This document shows positions 18,198 through 26,767 of a DNA stretch of 64,000 nucleotides, one piece after another. Both the position numbers and the translations under genes were made by a program. How positions within the stretch are numbered: the first letter of the stretch is position 1; each line of letters starts with the position of its first letter. Where the stretch lies: NCBI RefSeq assembly GCF_022012395.1, contig NZ_JAKLTQ010000004.1:62001-126000 (forward strand), given 5' to 3'. The DNA comes from Arthrobacter hankyongi. GTDB lineage: Bacteria > Actinomycetota > Actinomycetes > Actinomycetales > Micrococcaceae. The notes below the pieces were generated by a model that saw nothing but the letters and a program-made list of their open reading frames with translations, ran no database searches and was not told where the DNA came from.

Positions 18198-18941
18198 ATG
18201 TCCGGCAAGACAGTCATAGTCTCCGGCGGGGCGCGGGGAATGGGTTCGGCATATGCCTGCCGGATCGTGGAGGAAGGCGGCCGGGTGCTCATCGGCGACG
18301 TGCTGACCAACGAGGGACGGAAGCTGGCCGAATCCTTGGGTGATGCGGCCCGCTTCGTCCCGCTTGACGTGACCCGGGAAGATAACTGGCATCAGGCCGT
18401 CGCTATGGCGTCGGAGCACCTCGGGCCACCGACAGGACTCGTGAATAACGCCGGGATCCTGCTCCAGGGCACCTTGGAAAGCACCTCCGACCAGCAATGG
18501 CAGCGGACCATTGACGTGAACCAGAAAGGCGTCTTCCTCGGCATGCAGGCGGCTGCAGGGGCGATGCGCACTTCCGGCGGCGGTTCCATCGTGAACATTT
18601 CCTCCACCGCGGGAATGATTGGTTTCACGGACTGCTTTTCCTATACGGCATCGAAATGGGCCGTTCGGGGCATGACGAAGGCTGCGGCCCTTGAGCTGGC
18701 TCCGTACGGCATCAGGGTCAACTCCGTGCACCCCGGTGATACCCTGACGGACATGATTGCCGGAGCGGTCGGGGACACCGGCGCTGTCACAACGCCGGCC
18801 CAGATTCCCTTGGGACGCTATGGAACCCCGTCCGACGTAGCCCAGCTCGTGCTGTTTCTGCTCTCCGACGAGTCCGGCTATATCTCAGGCGCCGAACACG
18901 TCATTGACGGAGCAGCAACCGCCGGAGCATTCCTGTCGTAG
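18198..18941 (+). CDS. SDR-family oxidoreductase, hydroxysteroid-dehydrogenase-like
   Basis: A 247-residue classical SDR. SGGARGMG is at residues 9-16, NNAG at 83-86, Ser135/136 in NISS, Tyr149 and Lys153 in YTASK. The ISSTAGMIGF and HPGDTLTDM segments recall 3-alpha/20-beta-hydroxysteroid and cyclic-alcohol dehydrogenases. The ATG at 18198 is preferred: AGAGGACGG precedes it and the product then has the standard length; the frame is open from 18081 but the extra 39 residues are not family-like. It closes the catabolic island on the right. Confidence 0.9.
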   Translation: MSGKTVIVSGGARGMGSAYACRIVEEGGRVLIGDVLTNEGRKLAESLGDAARFVPLDVTREDNWHQAVAMASEHLGPPTGLVNNAGILLQGTLESTSDQQWQRTIDVNQKGVFLGMQAAAGAMRTSGGGSIVNISSTAGMIGFTDCFSYTASKWAVRGMTKAAALELAPYGIRVNSVHPGDTLTDMIAGAVGDTGAVTTPAQIPLGRYGTPSDVAQLVLFLLSDESGYISGAEHVIDGAATAGAFLS

Positions 18942-20116
18942 CGGGCGATGGCCGGCACTGTCTTAAACCTGTCGAAACGACAACAAGCCTTCGCCTGGCC
19001 GGACAGCGGAACTCCAGCCGTGCCTTCGAACCTGGAGATCCGGTCAGGCAGGAGGCGCCGAATACCCAGGCTAAGGTCCTGTCGACGAACCTTTCCATGG
19101 ACCTCAAGCAGGCAGCTAAAGAGCGGTTTACTTGTGGGTGCCTAACCCGCAGCACCGTCAGGCCATTTACAGCATGCCTTCTCATGCCCGAGCCAGAACG
19201 GGATTGGCCGCGGACTAACTCGGCCGCAGCAAGTCAGAGCGGCTTGTCATAGCGGGATATGAGACACACCGAAGATCAGAACCTGGAAACGCCGATGAAA
19301 GGAGGGCATGTCGACTCCCAGAGATCGAGGGGAGAGCACCTCCCGGTACGCGACATATGCGCCGTCCACTCGTCTGGCGTTTAAGTGCCGATAACCGTGA
19401 ATATGACGGTTAGTACCATCGTTGATGATGACGCCAGGGGGCCGAGCAGGCCTTGGCAAATCCGCGTCAGACGAAGGGGCGGCGGTACTGTCTCGACCAG
19501 CAGATAGGCGCTGCTCCAGCCGCCCGTCGATAGCCTATTGCGTGGTCTGAGCTGTCGCTGCTTGCGTCGGTTCATGGAGTGCCAACGCTGCCCTTGAAGA
19601 TTCAGAGAGAAGTGGCCGCCTCCGGGGCAGCGTGGTGCTGCCATGTCGCTCATGCCGCTCCTGCGGTGTCTAGTCGGTGGGATACAAAGTGACAAGTTCG
19701 ATGAGAATCAGATTGGACAAGTGCGTGAGAACCACGGCCAGTTGTGCCTGAAAAGTGACAAGTCGGTTGAGACCCTACAGCTGTAGGTTACAAACTTACT
19801 GGTCGGCTCGACACGGAGATTGCGAGGATCGGCCACCCGGCTTGCCCTTCCAACACCATTGTTTGCTCGACAATATGAGGGCAGCAGGCCTTGGCGAATT
19901 CCAAGTGCTGCGCATTACTGGGTGGCCGCGGTCGACGGGCCCTGGGCCGTGCTTGGCGATAGTCGCCTCACTGAAGCCCTAACCGGTCAGCGCCAGGTCC
20001 GGGAGCATCTACCCGGAAACCCGCCGGATTGCCGGGATCTCCGCCGCAACCGCAGGGACCATACCCGATCCCGTCGAATCCGTGCGAAGTGGCTCGGCTG
20101 CTCCGGGCCGAGCGTG
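18942..20116. other. 1.2-kb gene-free stretch, probably decayed mobile DNA
   Basis: No open frame in this stretch shows a domain or credible start. GC is lower and more uneven than in flanking genes. Three related short repeats at 19691-19775 resemble the multiple terminal repeats of some transposons. The stretch separates the catabolic island from the eroded region to the right, and is a plausible island boundary. Confidence 0.5.
19691..19775 (+). repeat. Three copies of a GACAAGT...TGAGA repeat
   Basis: GACAAGTTCGATGAGAATC at 19691, GACAAGTGCGTGAGAACC at 19716 (one base shorter) and GACAAGTCGGTTGAGACCC at 19757. All are on the same strand. Clusters of such repeats occur at the ends of IS21-type elements; no transposase is left nearby, so this is at most a remnant. 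Confidence 0.5.
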
Positions 20117-20949
20117 TCAGGAGGTCTGGTGCCGAAGTGCCAGCGGCTGCTGCAGGTGTTGGAAGGACTCCACAATGAGCTCGACGCTTAACACTTCGGG
20201 TACGTCCGGATCGCCGGCTTCGAACACGGCCAGCTCGACCCCGCCGATGCTTTCGGCGGGCAGCGCCGCGAAAATTGCCGCGATCTGGCGGGGCAGCATC
20301 CCGGCGGGAATTTTGTACGCGGTGGGGATATATCCGGGCTCAAGCACGTCCCAGTCCACATGGATCCAGACCGGGCGGCCGGTCACAAGCTCCAGCACCG
20401 CCTCGGGAGTGGCCTGTTCCGGTGGCAGGATGGTGACGCCGGCGTGCTGAAGCAGTGCCATCGCCGTGGAGTCGATGCCCGGGCACCGACCAGGATTGCG
20501 TTCCGCGGGTACACGATACCGCCGTGGCCACTGTCCCATAGCCCGCACGCGCCGGCCAGCGCCATCCCGCCCAGGTACCCGGACTCGGTGCTGGCCGGGG
20601 TGTTGAAGTCCCCGTGGGCATCGATCCACAGGACCACGGCCTCAGGGTACCTTTCTGCCGCCACGGGCAGGGTGGCGATGCTGGCAGCGCAGGTATTGGC
20701 AACCAATAGCGGAACCTGACCCTCGTCCAGAGCCGAGCTCACAGCCCCGGCGAGCCCGCGCAGAGTGTCCTCGACCTGGTCCAGAGCCTGCCGCCAGTCA
20801 TCCTGGACCGCCGGCGACGGCTGGCCGACAACGGTCGGCTCGACCGAGAAGTGCTCGGCCAATGCGAGTCCGGCCTTCCGGGCCCCGGCGAGGGCGCCTT
20901 CGGTACGGTCAGCGACCCTGCCCTGGTTGATGATCAGGCGGTAGTCCAA
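20117..20949 (-). pseudogene. Arginase/agmatinase-family ureohydrolase with a frameshift
   Basis: A ureohydrolase gene split over two frames. The first part, from a TTG at 20949 (GAAGGA upstream), gives LDYRLIINQGRV and reaches VVLWIDAHGDFNTP, the first manganese-ligand motif, then RNAILVGAR. The second frame continues GIDSTAMALLQHAGV and holds the second metal motif HVDWDVLEP, ending RHQTS. The switch is at 20478-20483, inside a C/G run; one extra G restores GARGIDST and a single product of about 277 residues. Either an inactive gene or a homopolymer read error. Family enzymes hydrolyse guanidino compounds to urea; specificity is open. Confidence 0.8.
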
Positions 20950-21245
20950 GGTTGTCCTTCTTCCAGCGGGATGGCATCGGGAGCGGCCCATCAGCCGGCA
21001 GCCAGCCCTCGAGTCTCCCACCAACGGGTGACCGTCATCGCAGCAAGCAGGCCTCACGGTGAATCCGTCCGGGCGGAACCGCATGGGCGTCGTTGGCCGG
21101 TTCGGCGGGCGGCGTTTCACGGGAAACAATCGCCCGGCGGCGGATGCCGATCACGACGTCGGACGCGGGGATGCGCTCGGGCAGCCGTCGGTGCTCACGC
21201 CCCGGGCGCCGTCGCCGGTTTCCTGCGCCGGGCCGTCCCGGCCTG

Positions 21246-21887
21246 CTATTGCCCGTCCGGTCGCGGGGTGTGCCAGGATCCCGCAGCGTGCGGAATGCGC
21301 CATCCGTAGTGCAGGGAGAGTACCCGCAGGGTGAAGACCACGGCCGCGACGCACAGCTCGGATACCACATTGAACAGCCCCAGATACCACAGCGCGGTAA
21401 TCAGGGTCGCTCCGAGCATGGCCGGAACGGCGTAGATGTCCCGGGGGTTGAAGAGTTGCGGATCCCGGTTGGCGACGACGTCGCGCAGCAGGCCGCCGCC
21501 GACGCCGGTGGTGACACCGAGCACGGCCGCGGCGACGGGATTCAGGCCAGCGTTCAGGGCCGTGACCGCTCCGGTGATGCAGAACAGTGCCAGGCCGCCG
21601 GCGTCGAAAACCAGCAGTGTGCGCGGGAACCGTTGGACATGGTGCACGAGGAAATAGACCAGCAGTGCCGCGGCCAATGGCGGTATCAGGTAGACGGGTT
21701 GGACGAAGGCGGTCGGGGTCACTCCGATGATCAGGTCGCGCAGCACGCCGCCGCCGAGCCCGGTGAGGGAGCCCAGGAGCAGCGACCCCACGATGTCAAA
21801 GCCCCGGCGCGCCGCGAGCAGGCAGCCGGAGATGGCGAAGAAAAACGTTCCCAACAGGTCCAGCACCAACGACCAGGTCACGTCCAT
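21246..21887 (-). CDS. TRIC-type cation channel family (UPF0126) membrane protein
   Basis: A 213-residue membrane protein with seven predicted helices and the internal duplication typical of the prokaryotic TRIC/UPF0126 family. The two related glycine-rich motifs are GSLTGLGGGVLRDLIIG (about residues 37-53) and GVTTGVGGGLLRDVVAN (about 125-141). Family members form trimeric cation channels or are linked to glycine handling. It stands alone, 296 bp from the ureohydrolase remnant on the same strand. Confidence 0.9.
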   Translation of the reverse strand: MDVTWSLVLDLLGTFFFAISGCLLAARRGFDIVGSLLLGSLTGLGGGVLRDLIIGVTPTAFVQPVYLIPPLAAALLVYFLVHHVQRFPRTLLVFDAGGLALFCITGAVTALNAGLNPVAAAVLGVTTGVGGGLLRDVVANRDPQLFNPRDIYAVPAMLGATLITALWYLGLFNVVSELCVAAVVFTLRVLSLHYGWRIPHAAGSWHTPRPDGQ

Positions 21888-22042
21888 CGCCTCTCCACCT
21901 TGTACGTTCTGTAGCCGGGCCTTCTGATTACCGGCTGCCGGCGGCTCATCATACCGCCCGCAGCCGCCCTGTCCGGCGGGGTCAGTCCGGCGCAGCGATG
22001 GTTACTTTGAAATCATCCTCGGGCCGGCCGGGTGTTGCCGCG

Positions 22043-23422
22043 TTAGTGTGTCCGGACAGTGTTGGGCAGTTGCCGGAGGGCCAGGGCGTTGCGGAGGACG
22101 GCCCGGCGGAGTCCGTCGGGGCCGTCATAGCGTCCGCTTTCGATGTATTTGCAGAGCAGCCCGGTGGTTTCGGGATGTTTGAGGACCAGATCGATCAGGC
22201 CGGTGCCGTTCTCGACGATGCTGTGGCGGACGTTGTAGAGGTCGGTGTATTCGCGGTAGCTGCCGGCGAGCGGGTGGTGGTCGCCGGCGGTGATCAGCAG
22301 CCGGGCCAGGGACGCGGCGAGGCTGATGATGTTGTGCTGGGCTTCGAGGCCGATGTGTCCGGGCCACTGGGAGCGGACCAGGCCGTTGATCAGGGCGATG
22401 GCGTCGCGGGCCTCCTGCCGGACGTTGAACCCGGCGCTGTCCCGGTCGGTCATCCGGGCGGTGCTGATCTTTCCGGGCCTTGCCCGGGCCCGGTGGATGC
22501 CCGTGCTGGCCACCTGTGCGCGGGCATGGAAGTAGTTGTGGCCGGCGGTTTTGACCCACAGGGCGAGCTGGCGGGGGGAGTGGAGGAAGTGCCGGTAGAG
22601 ATGGGTGACGATCAGGTCGCGTTCGGCGGGCGGGCACTGGCCCAGCATCCCGGTGAACGCGCCGACGTGCTCGTAATCAAGGGCGACGGCGATGGCTATC
22701 GCCTTGGGGAAGGATTTGGACCCGGTCTTGCCGTGGTAGCCATCGGTGACCTGCTGGCGCGTTTCGGCAGGTACGGGCCGTGCCGGGATTTTCGGACCAA
22801 GGGTGTCAGGACCGGAGCCTCCGTGCCGGCCGCCGGTGGTATCAGCCGCGGAGCCGGGGACGAATAGCCTGGCCAGTTTCTTCCAAAGCCGGGCCGGACC
22901 GGTTGTCTGCTGCGGGCCGGCGGCCTGCCCGGATGTGCTTGCCGGGCCGGGGGCCCGGGCAGCCGCCGCGGATCCGCCGGCGGTGGCATGGGGCAGTTCG
23001 GGCTGCGGGGAGTCTTCGGTTTCGGCTTCGAGGGACTGCTGCGCCAGCCAGGCCACGGCGTCCGGGCACGAAGAGAAGTATGCGACCGGATAGGGCGGGC
23101 GGTGGACCTTGTTGAAGAATGTCGCGACCGCCATGTCTACCGGCGACATCCCGACCAAGGCCAGGCGGCACACCGGCAGCCGTTTCGAGAACAGGGCCAT
23201 CGCCGCGGCGCTGACCGAGCCGAGCCCGGCCAGTTCCACCAGCATCGGCCGCAGCCTGCCTGCCGCCAGCTCCTCGACGAGGGAGAGGATTTGCCGCGCC
23301 TCGGTCGCGCCGACGTGGACGTTGGCTGAATAGCGCACGTGGACGGTGCCGCCGGCGGTGCGCCTAATTGCCACCCCGAGCAGGTCTGCGGCGGCTCCGG
23401 CGCGGGGCAGGGATCGGTGCAA
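22043..23422 (-). CDS. STAS-like N-terminal domain fused to an uncharacterised C-terminal domain
   Basis: A 459-residue cytoplasmic protein of unknown function. Residues 15-125 look like a STAS/SpoIIAA-type domain of the kind seen in Arthrobacter DUF7793 proteins (LVEELAAGRLRPMLVEL, VSAAAMALFSKRL, LALVGMSPVDMAVATFF). A low-complexity linker (about 130-220) follows. The C-terminal 230 residues are helical with aromatic and charged motifs (HLYRHFLHSPRQLALWVKTA, GRYDGPDGLRRAVLRNALAL) that I do not recognise. The TTG start has GAGAGGA upstream. An AT-rich 8-bp inverted repeat lies at 23527-23552. No anti-sigma kinase is nearby. Confidence 0.7.
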   Translation of the reverse strand: MHRSLPRAGAAADLLGVAIRRTAGGTVHVRYSANVHVGATEARQILSLVEELAAGRLRPMLVELAGLGSVSAAAMALFSKRLPVCRLALVGMSPVDMAVATFFNKVHRPPYPVAYFSSCPDAVAWLAQQSLEAETEDSPQPELPHATAGGSAAAARAPGPASTSGQAAGPQQTTGPARLWKKLARLFVPGSAADTTGGRHGGSGPDTLGPKIPARPVPAETRQQVTDGYHGKTGSKSFPKAIAIAVALDYEHVGAFTGMLGQCPPAERDLIVTHLYRHFLHSPRQLALWVKTAGHNYFHARAQVASTGIHRARARPGKISTARMTDRDSAGFNVRQEARDAIALINGLVRSQWPGHIGLEAQHNIISLAASLARLLITAGDHHPLAGSYREYTDLYNVRHSIVENGTGLIDLVLKHPETTGLLCKYIESGRYDGPDGLRRAVLRNALALRQLPNTVRTH

Positions 23423-23526
23423 AACAGGTTCCTCTCAATGTTTCCGTTGTTCCCGGCGGGACGCGCACTCCATGCTGGCGGCGAACGATCAGGTCGGGAA
23501 TCGTTCCCGCTGCCCGCGCCGAATCG

Positions 23527-23552
23527 TAAACCTTAAGAATTTGAAAGGTTTA
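23527..23552. promoter_or_regulatory. Inverted repeat in an AT-rich leader
   Basis: TAAACCTT (23527-23534) and AAGGTTTA (23545-23552) are exact complements around 10 nt. It lies about 105 bp upstream of the STAS-like gene, in a roughly 100-bp stretch of unusually low GC. It could be an operator or promoter region. Confidence 0.4.
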
Positions 23553-23660
23553 ACCAAAAAATTCGGCATTCCGAGCGCAATTTTATGGAAGTTCCACCCG
23601 AACTGCAATTCAGTACGTGCACTTTCTAACGGTGGATGGCTGGCCTGATGCCTGCCGGAT

Positions 23661-24128
23661 TCACAGCTCGCGGAGGTAGCACAGCATCCGGTAGTCCTTA
23701 CCCGGCTCGACATTAGTAAAGCCGTGACGTTCGTAGAAACGGCGCGTGTCGGCGTCGACCTCGTCGACGTTGATGTGCACCTCGGCTGCGCCGCGCTCGC
23801 GGACCCGGAGGATCGCCGTCGTCAGTAGTGCGGTGCCGATGCCCCGGCCGCGCAGACCGGGCTGCACATAGAGCTCCTCGAGTTGGGCCAGCGGCCCGTC
23901 GTAGTACGGCGTGGGCCGCAGGGTCAGGAACGCGAAACCGCTCGGCGCCCCGGGATCCCCGGATAGGAGCACCAGCACGTCATCCCGGGCCAGGAGGCAT
24001 CCGAAGCGGGCTGCCAGTTGCCCTGCCGTCGGGCCGGGCGTTTCGAACTCGGCGTTGAAGTCGTACAGCAGACGCCCCACCACGTCCGCCTGTCCGGTCG
24101 ATGCAAGGGAAACTTCCGTGACGGCCAT
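23661..24128 (-). CDS. GNAT-family N-acetyltransferase
   Basis: A 155-residue acetyl-CoA-dependent acetyltransferase. The acetyl-CoA-binding motif LEELYVQPGLRGRGIGTALL (motif A, residues about 86-105) and the C-terminal NVDEVDADTRRFYERHGF are typical. The start at 24128 gives the family length; no strong ribosome site is visible. The acceptor is unknown. It stands alone between gene-poor stretches. Confidence 0.87.
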   Translation of the reverse strand: MAVTEVSLASTGQADVVGRLLYDFNAEFETPGPTAGQLAARFGCLLARDDVLVLLSGDPGAPSGFAFLTLRPTPYYDGPLAQLEELYVQPGLRGRGIGTALLTTAILRVRERGAAEVHINVDEVDADTRRFYERHGFTNVEPGKDYRMLCYLREL

Positions 24129-24474
24129 GGAGCCATTCTGGGGGCTGGCGGCCGCGTCGGAAAGTCCGGCGGCTGACGCGGGACGGGCCCCGTGTGCGGG
24201 CACGGGCAGGCGCGCCCGATGTGCCGTCAAACCGCCACGCCCGGGACGCGACGGCGTTGTCCCTTGAAAAGGGGCCGTCCGGGTGAAGACCCCGCCAGCC
24301 ACGCAGGACCGTCTTCGGTTCCGTCGGGTTCGCGCTGCTGCGATTCGCCGGAGTCAACCGGACATATGCGCTGATGTCGGCACACGCCGGTGGCTTGGCT
24401 CTTGAAGAAGCCTGTTTGGCTCCTGAAACGCGAGTCTAAGTGTTCCGAGCATTCGGTGCGTTTATGGTCGATTC
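24129..24474. other. Intergenic stretch, no gene supported
   Basis: 346 bp between the leftward acetyltransferase and a possible rightward small gene. No domain, hairpin or promoter that I can support. Confidence 0.5.
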
Positions 24475-24618
24475 ATGGATAGGGACCAGACCTGCGAGCT
24501 GGAAGGGCAGACCTCGATCGACGAGCTGCTCGACGAGCCGGTCGGCGTTACCCCTATCCAGATGGTGTTGCCGATCTACGTGCAGCTCAGGCCGGGGGAA
24601 TTCCGGCGTTTGTCCTGA
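24475..24618 (+). CDS. Possible 47-residue acidic small protein
   Basis: A short open frame encoding MDRDQTCELEGQTSIDELLD and ending VQLRPGEFRRLS. It is acidic, has an amphipathic middle (TPIQMVLPIYVQL) and codon use typical of the window with GC-rich third positions. No clear ribosome site. Not recognised. It may be a real small gene or the remnant of a longer one. Confidence 0.3.
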   Translation: MDRDQTCELEGQTSIDELLDEPVGVTPIQMVLPIYVQLRPGEFRRLS

Positions 24619-24785
24619 TCGCGGCGGCACAGAATCAGGACTCTCTGATTTGGGGCCGGCAGTTATGGAAGCAGATGTAAGCGGGGCATTGAGCACATTC
24701 GGACTCACACGGTAATGCCGGTTCTGCGTCCTCGCCGTGTCCGGGCAAAGCGCGGAGCGGCGGCACCTGGTTCTGTTGAGGCGGG

Positions 24786-25307
24786 ATGATGCCTGCGCCG
24801 GGGTACGGTTCCGGTGTGGATGATGAGCACAACCCGAAAGGGCGCATAGGCTTCTGGCTGACCTTCCTGGGTCCCGTAGCTTTCGGACTGATGGGCGGGC
24901 TGGCCCGGCTCTTCCTGCCCTGGCTGTCTTCGCACGGCGCCGACGTTTCCGCGGCAGAGCGTTTCACGACCCCCGTGCTCTCGGGACTGGCCGCCGCAGT
25001 TGTGCTGCAGACCGGGCGGTGGTGGCTGCAGGCCAGGGTGCCCGGCCGGCAGCGCGAGGCGGTCATGACCCTGGGCGCCGTCACCCTGCTCGTCGCGGCC
25101 TTTGCGGCAGGCCTGGCGGCCCTGCTCAACGCGGGGGCTCTGCTGCTGTTTCTGCCCCTGCTGGGTTTCATCGGGTTCCTGCGCTGGGCGCCGCGGAGAA
25201 AGACCGTGCAGCCGCGGGACAAGTACTTCGGCATCTACTGCGTCTGCATCCTGTCCTTCATTGTTTCGGCCGGTGCAGTCTCGATGTCGCTGTCCGCCCC
25301 GGCCTGA
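24786..25307 (+). CDS. Hypothetical membrane protein
   Basis: A 173-residue protein with four hydrophobic segments (FWLTFLGPVAFGLMGGLARL, SGLAAAVVLQTG, MTLGAVTLLVAAFAAGLAAL with LLLFLPLLGFIGFL, and IYCVCILSFIVSAGAVSMSL). No family recognised. A GTG at 24816 (VDDEHN) is a possible alternative start. It stands alone and has no evident operon partner. Confidence 0.6.
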   Translation: MMPAPGYGSGVDDEHNPKGRIGFWLTFLGPVAFGLMGGLARLFLPWLSSHGADVSAAERFTTPVLSGLAAAVVLQTGRWWLQARVPGRQREAVMTLGAVTLLVAAFAAGLAALLNAGALLLFLPLLGFIGFLRWAPRRKTVQPRDKYFGIYCVCILSFIVSAGAVSMSLSAPA

Positions 25308-25462
25308 GCCAGGTCCAGCGTCACAGCAGGAGACCGTTTAGCGGACCCAGCGGATACTGCATGCGGAGGGATCTTCGGCCTGTCGGTGGAACCGGGCCAT
25401 AACGGCGTACACACTGTCTTGTGTCTCAACCGACTCCGGCAGATGCACAGCAGCCTCAGGCG

Positions 25463-25777
25463 CTAGTGCAAGGCCTTGAGCCCGATAACGCCGCCGACGA
25501 TCATGGCCAGGAACAGGACCTTCAGCACGGATACGGATTCCGCACCGGTGGCCATTGCATAAACAACGGTCAGGACGGCTCCAATTCCCACCCACACCGC
25601 ATACGAGGTCCCCAAGGGAAGTGACCGCATCGCGTACGCGAGGCCGCCCATGCTGGCAATCAAGGCGACGACGAAGACGATCGATGGGACCGGGCGGCTG
25701 AAACCCTCGGACTTGCCCATGGCGGTGGCCCACACGGCCTCCAGGACACCGGAAACAACAAGAACAACCCACGACAT
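25463..25777 (-). CDS. sugE: Guanidinium exporter of the small multidrug resistance family (Gdx/SugE)
   Basis: A 104-residue, four-helix SMR transporter. It closely follows SugE/Gdx: MSWVVLVVSGVLEAVWA with the essential Glu13, then RSLPLGTSYAVWVGIGAVLT, and a C-terminal MIVGGVIGLK. Gdx proteins export guanidinium by proton antiport as antiparallel dimers. AGGAG precedes the ATG at 25777. A guanidine-III riboswitch lies directly upstream, which supports the guanidine role over quaternary-ammonium efflux. Confidence 0.93.
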   Translation of the reverse strand: MSWVVLVVSGVLEAVWATAMGKSEGFSRPVPSIVFVVALIASMGGLAYAMRSLPLGTSYAVWVGIGAVLTVVYAMATGAESVSVLKVLFLAMIVGGVIGLKALH

Positions 25778-25789
25778 GACAGACTCCTG

Positions 25790-25833
25790 CAGGCCGTCTT
25801 GTCGCACACCGGGTACGGCATCCCTCGTCCGGG
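25790..25833 (-). ncRNA. Guanidine-III riboswitch (mini-ykkC class)
   Basis: On the minus strand the leader reads CCGGACGAGG, then a short divergent loop, CCGTACCCGG, and ACAAGACGGC. These are the conserved segments of the guanidine-III aptamer as I recall it from the Thermobifida fusca structure, in order and spacing. It ends about 8 bp before the AGGAG site of the guanidine exporter gene, so ligand binding probably controls translation. Confidence 0.88.
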
Positions 25834-26055
25834 AGCCCGCTTTCTTGGGCTCTTTTCCAAGATCGCACGCCAGGCAGGCGGAGGCAAACCGGGATCGGTG
25901 ACCATGGCCACGTCCTAAACCACATGCCATCCAGTTGGGTAGCTGTAGCGAAAGATTCCGTTGCTGTGGGTTCCAATATGCTCGCCTGTCGGCGGGCGGC
26001 GGGCTTGGAAGCACTGCCGGTGTGGTCTGTCATCGTGGCGTTGTCCGCGTACGAG

Positions 26056-26172
26056 CTAAATGACGACTTCCTGCGTCAGCCCGAACGGGACGTCGTCGTG
26101 CCGTTCAACCGCGAACCGGCCGGGCCCGGTCTTGGTAACCAGGATGCCTGGGCCCCGGCGCTCTTCAGCATG
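26056..26172 (-). pseudogene. Broken GILVTK-type small gene
   Basis: The minus-strand frame encodes HAEERRGPGILVTKTGPG and then RFAVERHDDVPFGLTQEVVI before TAG. It matches the core and end of the intact small protein at 7979-8191. No in-frame start lies close upstream; the ATG of the neighbouring frame (ATGCTGAAGAGC) begins at 26171. A perfect 13-bp hairpin at 26183-26218 lies just upstream. It is probably a gene with a lost 5' end or frameshift, though a longer frame opening at 26361 exists. Confidence 0.5.
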
Positions 26173-26182
26173 GCAATTTTCC

Positions 26183-26218
26183 GCCGAAGACCTCGAACTG
26201 CAGGACGAGGTCTTCGGC
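26183..26218. repeat. Perfect 13-bp hairpin
   Basis: GCCGAAGACCTCG (26183-26195) and CGAGGTCTTCGGC (26206-26218) are exact complements around a 10-nt loop. It lies immediately upstream of the broken GILVTK-type gene, as a similar hairpin does for the intact copy at 7979. Confidence 0.6.
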
Positions 26219-26452
26219 GCCGCCGTGCTCGAGTACTTGCAGGGCCAGTTGACCGCGACCGTGCATGCCGGATCCTGTTCAATATCCGGCCCACCGAAGT
26301 TGAATTCAACGACGCCGTGATGGGCAGGGCCCGCGCACCTGAAGCATCCGTCAGTGCTCATCGATCTGCGGCATTTTGTTATCTTTCAGGCCGGATTCCT
26401 TTGGCTGTTGCATGTTCTGGATCGCCGTGGGAGTCTTCGGTGTTTCCGGCGG

Positions 26453-26767
26453 TCACAGGTCGGCGATGAGTGCGTGCAGGGCTTTCAGGTGCCGGTCCAG
26501 CGCCGCGCGTCCCTCATTGGTCAGGCTCAGCCAGGTGCGGGGCCGCTTGCCGACGTAGCCTTTTCGGACGCTGACATAGCCGGCATCCTCAAGCACGCGT
26601 ATCTGCTTGCTGAGCACCGGGTCGCTGACCTCGATGGCGTCGCGCACCGTGCCGAACTCGGCATCATCCACCCGGGCGAGCGCGGCCGCGATGCTCAACC
26701 GGACCGGCAGGCTCAGATGCTCGTCCAGCAGGAGCCTTGGATGTGTGGACGCGCCCTCGGCGCTCAC
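26453..26767 (-). CDS. Winged-helix (HTH_34 / MarR-like) transcriptional regulator
   Basis: A 104-residue regulator composed of one winged helix: LSLPVRLSIAAALARVDDAEFGTVRDAI, recognition helix SDPVLSKQIRVLEDAG, wing VRKGYVGKRPRTWLSLT, then EGRAALDRHLKALHAL. Its GTG start overlaps the TGA of the upstream membrane-protein gene (GTGA), so translation is coupled. Such regulator/membrane pairs are often autoregulated; a perfect 10-bp inverted repeat at 27271-27296 lies before the operon. Confidence 0.88.
   Translation of the reverse strand: MSAEGASTHPRLLLDEHLSLPVRLSIAAALARVDDAEFGTVRDAIEVSDPVLSKQIRVLEDAGYVSVRKGYVGKRPRTWLSLTNEGRAALDRHLKALHALIADL

Noticed and set aside
20119-20191. Rightward open frame ending at 20191
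   Set aside because: It is antisense to the ureohydrolase C-terminus and has no protein-like features.
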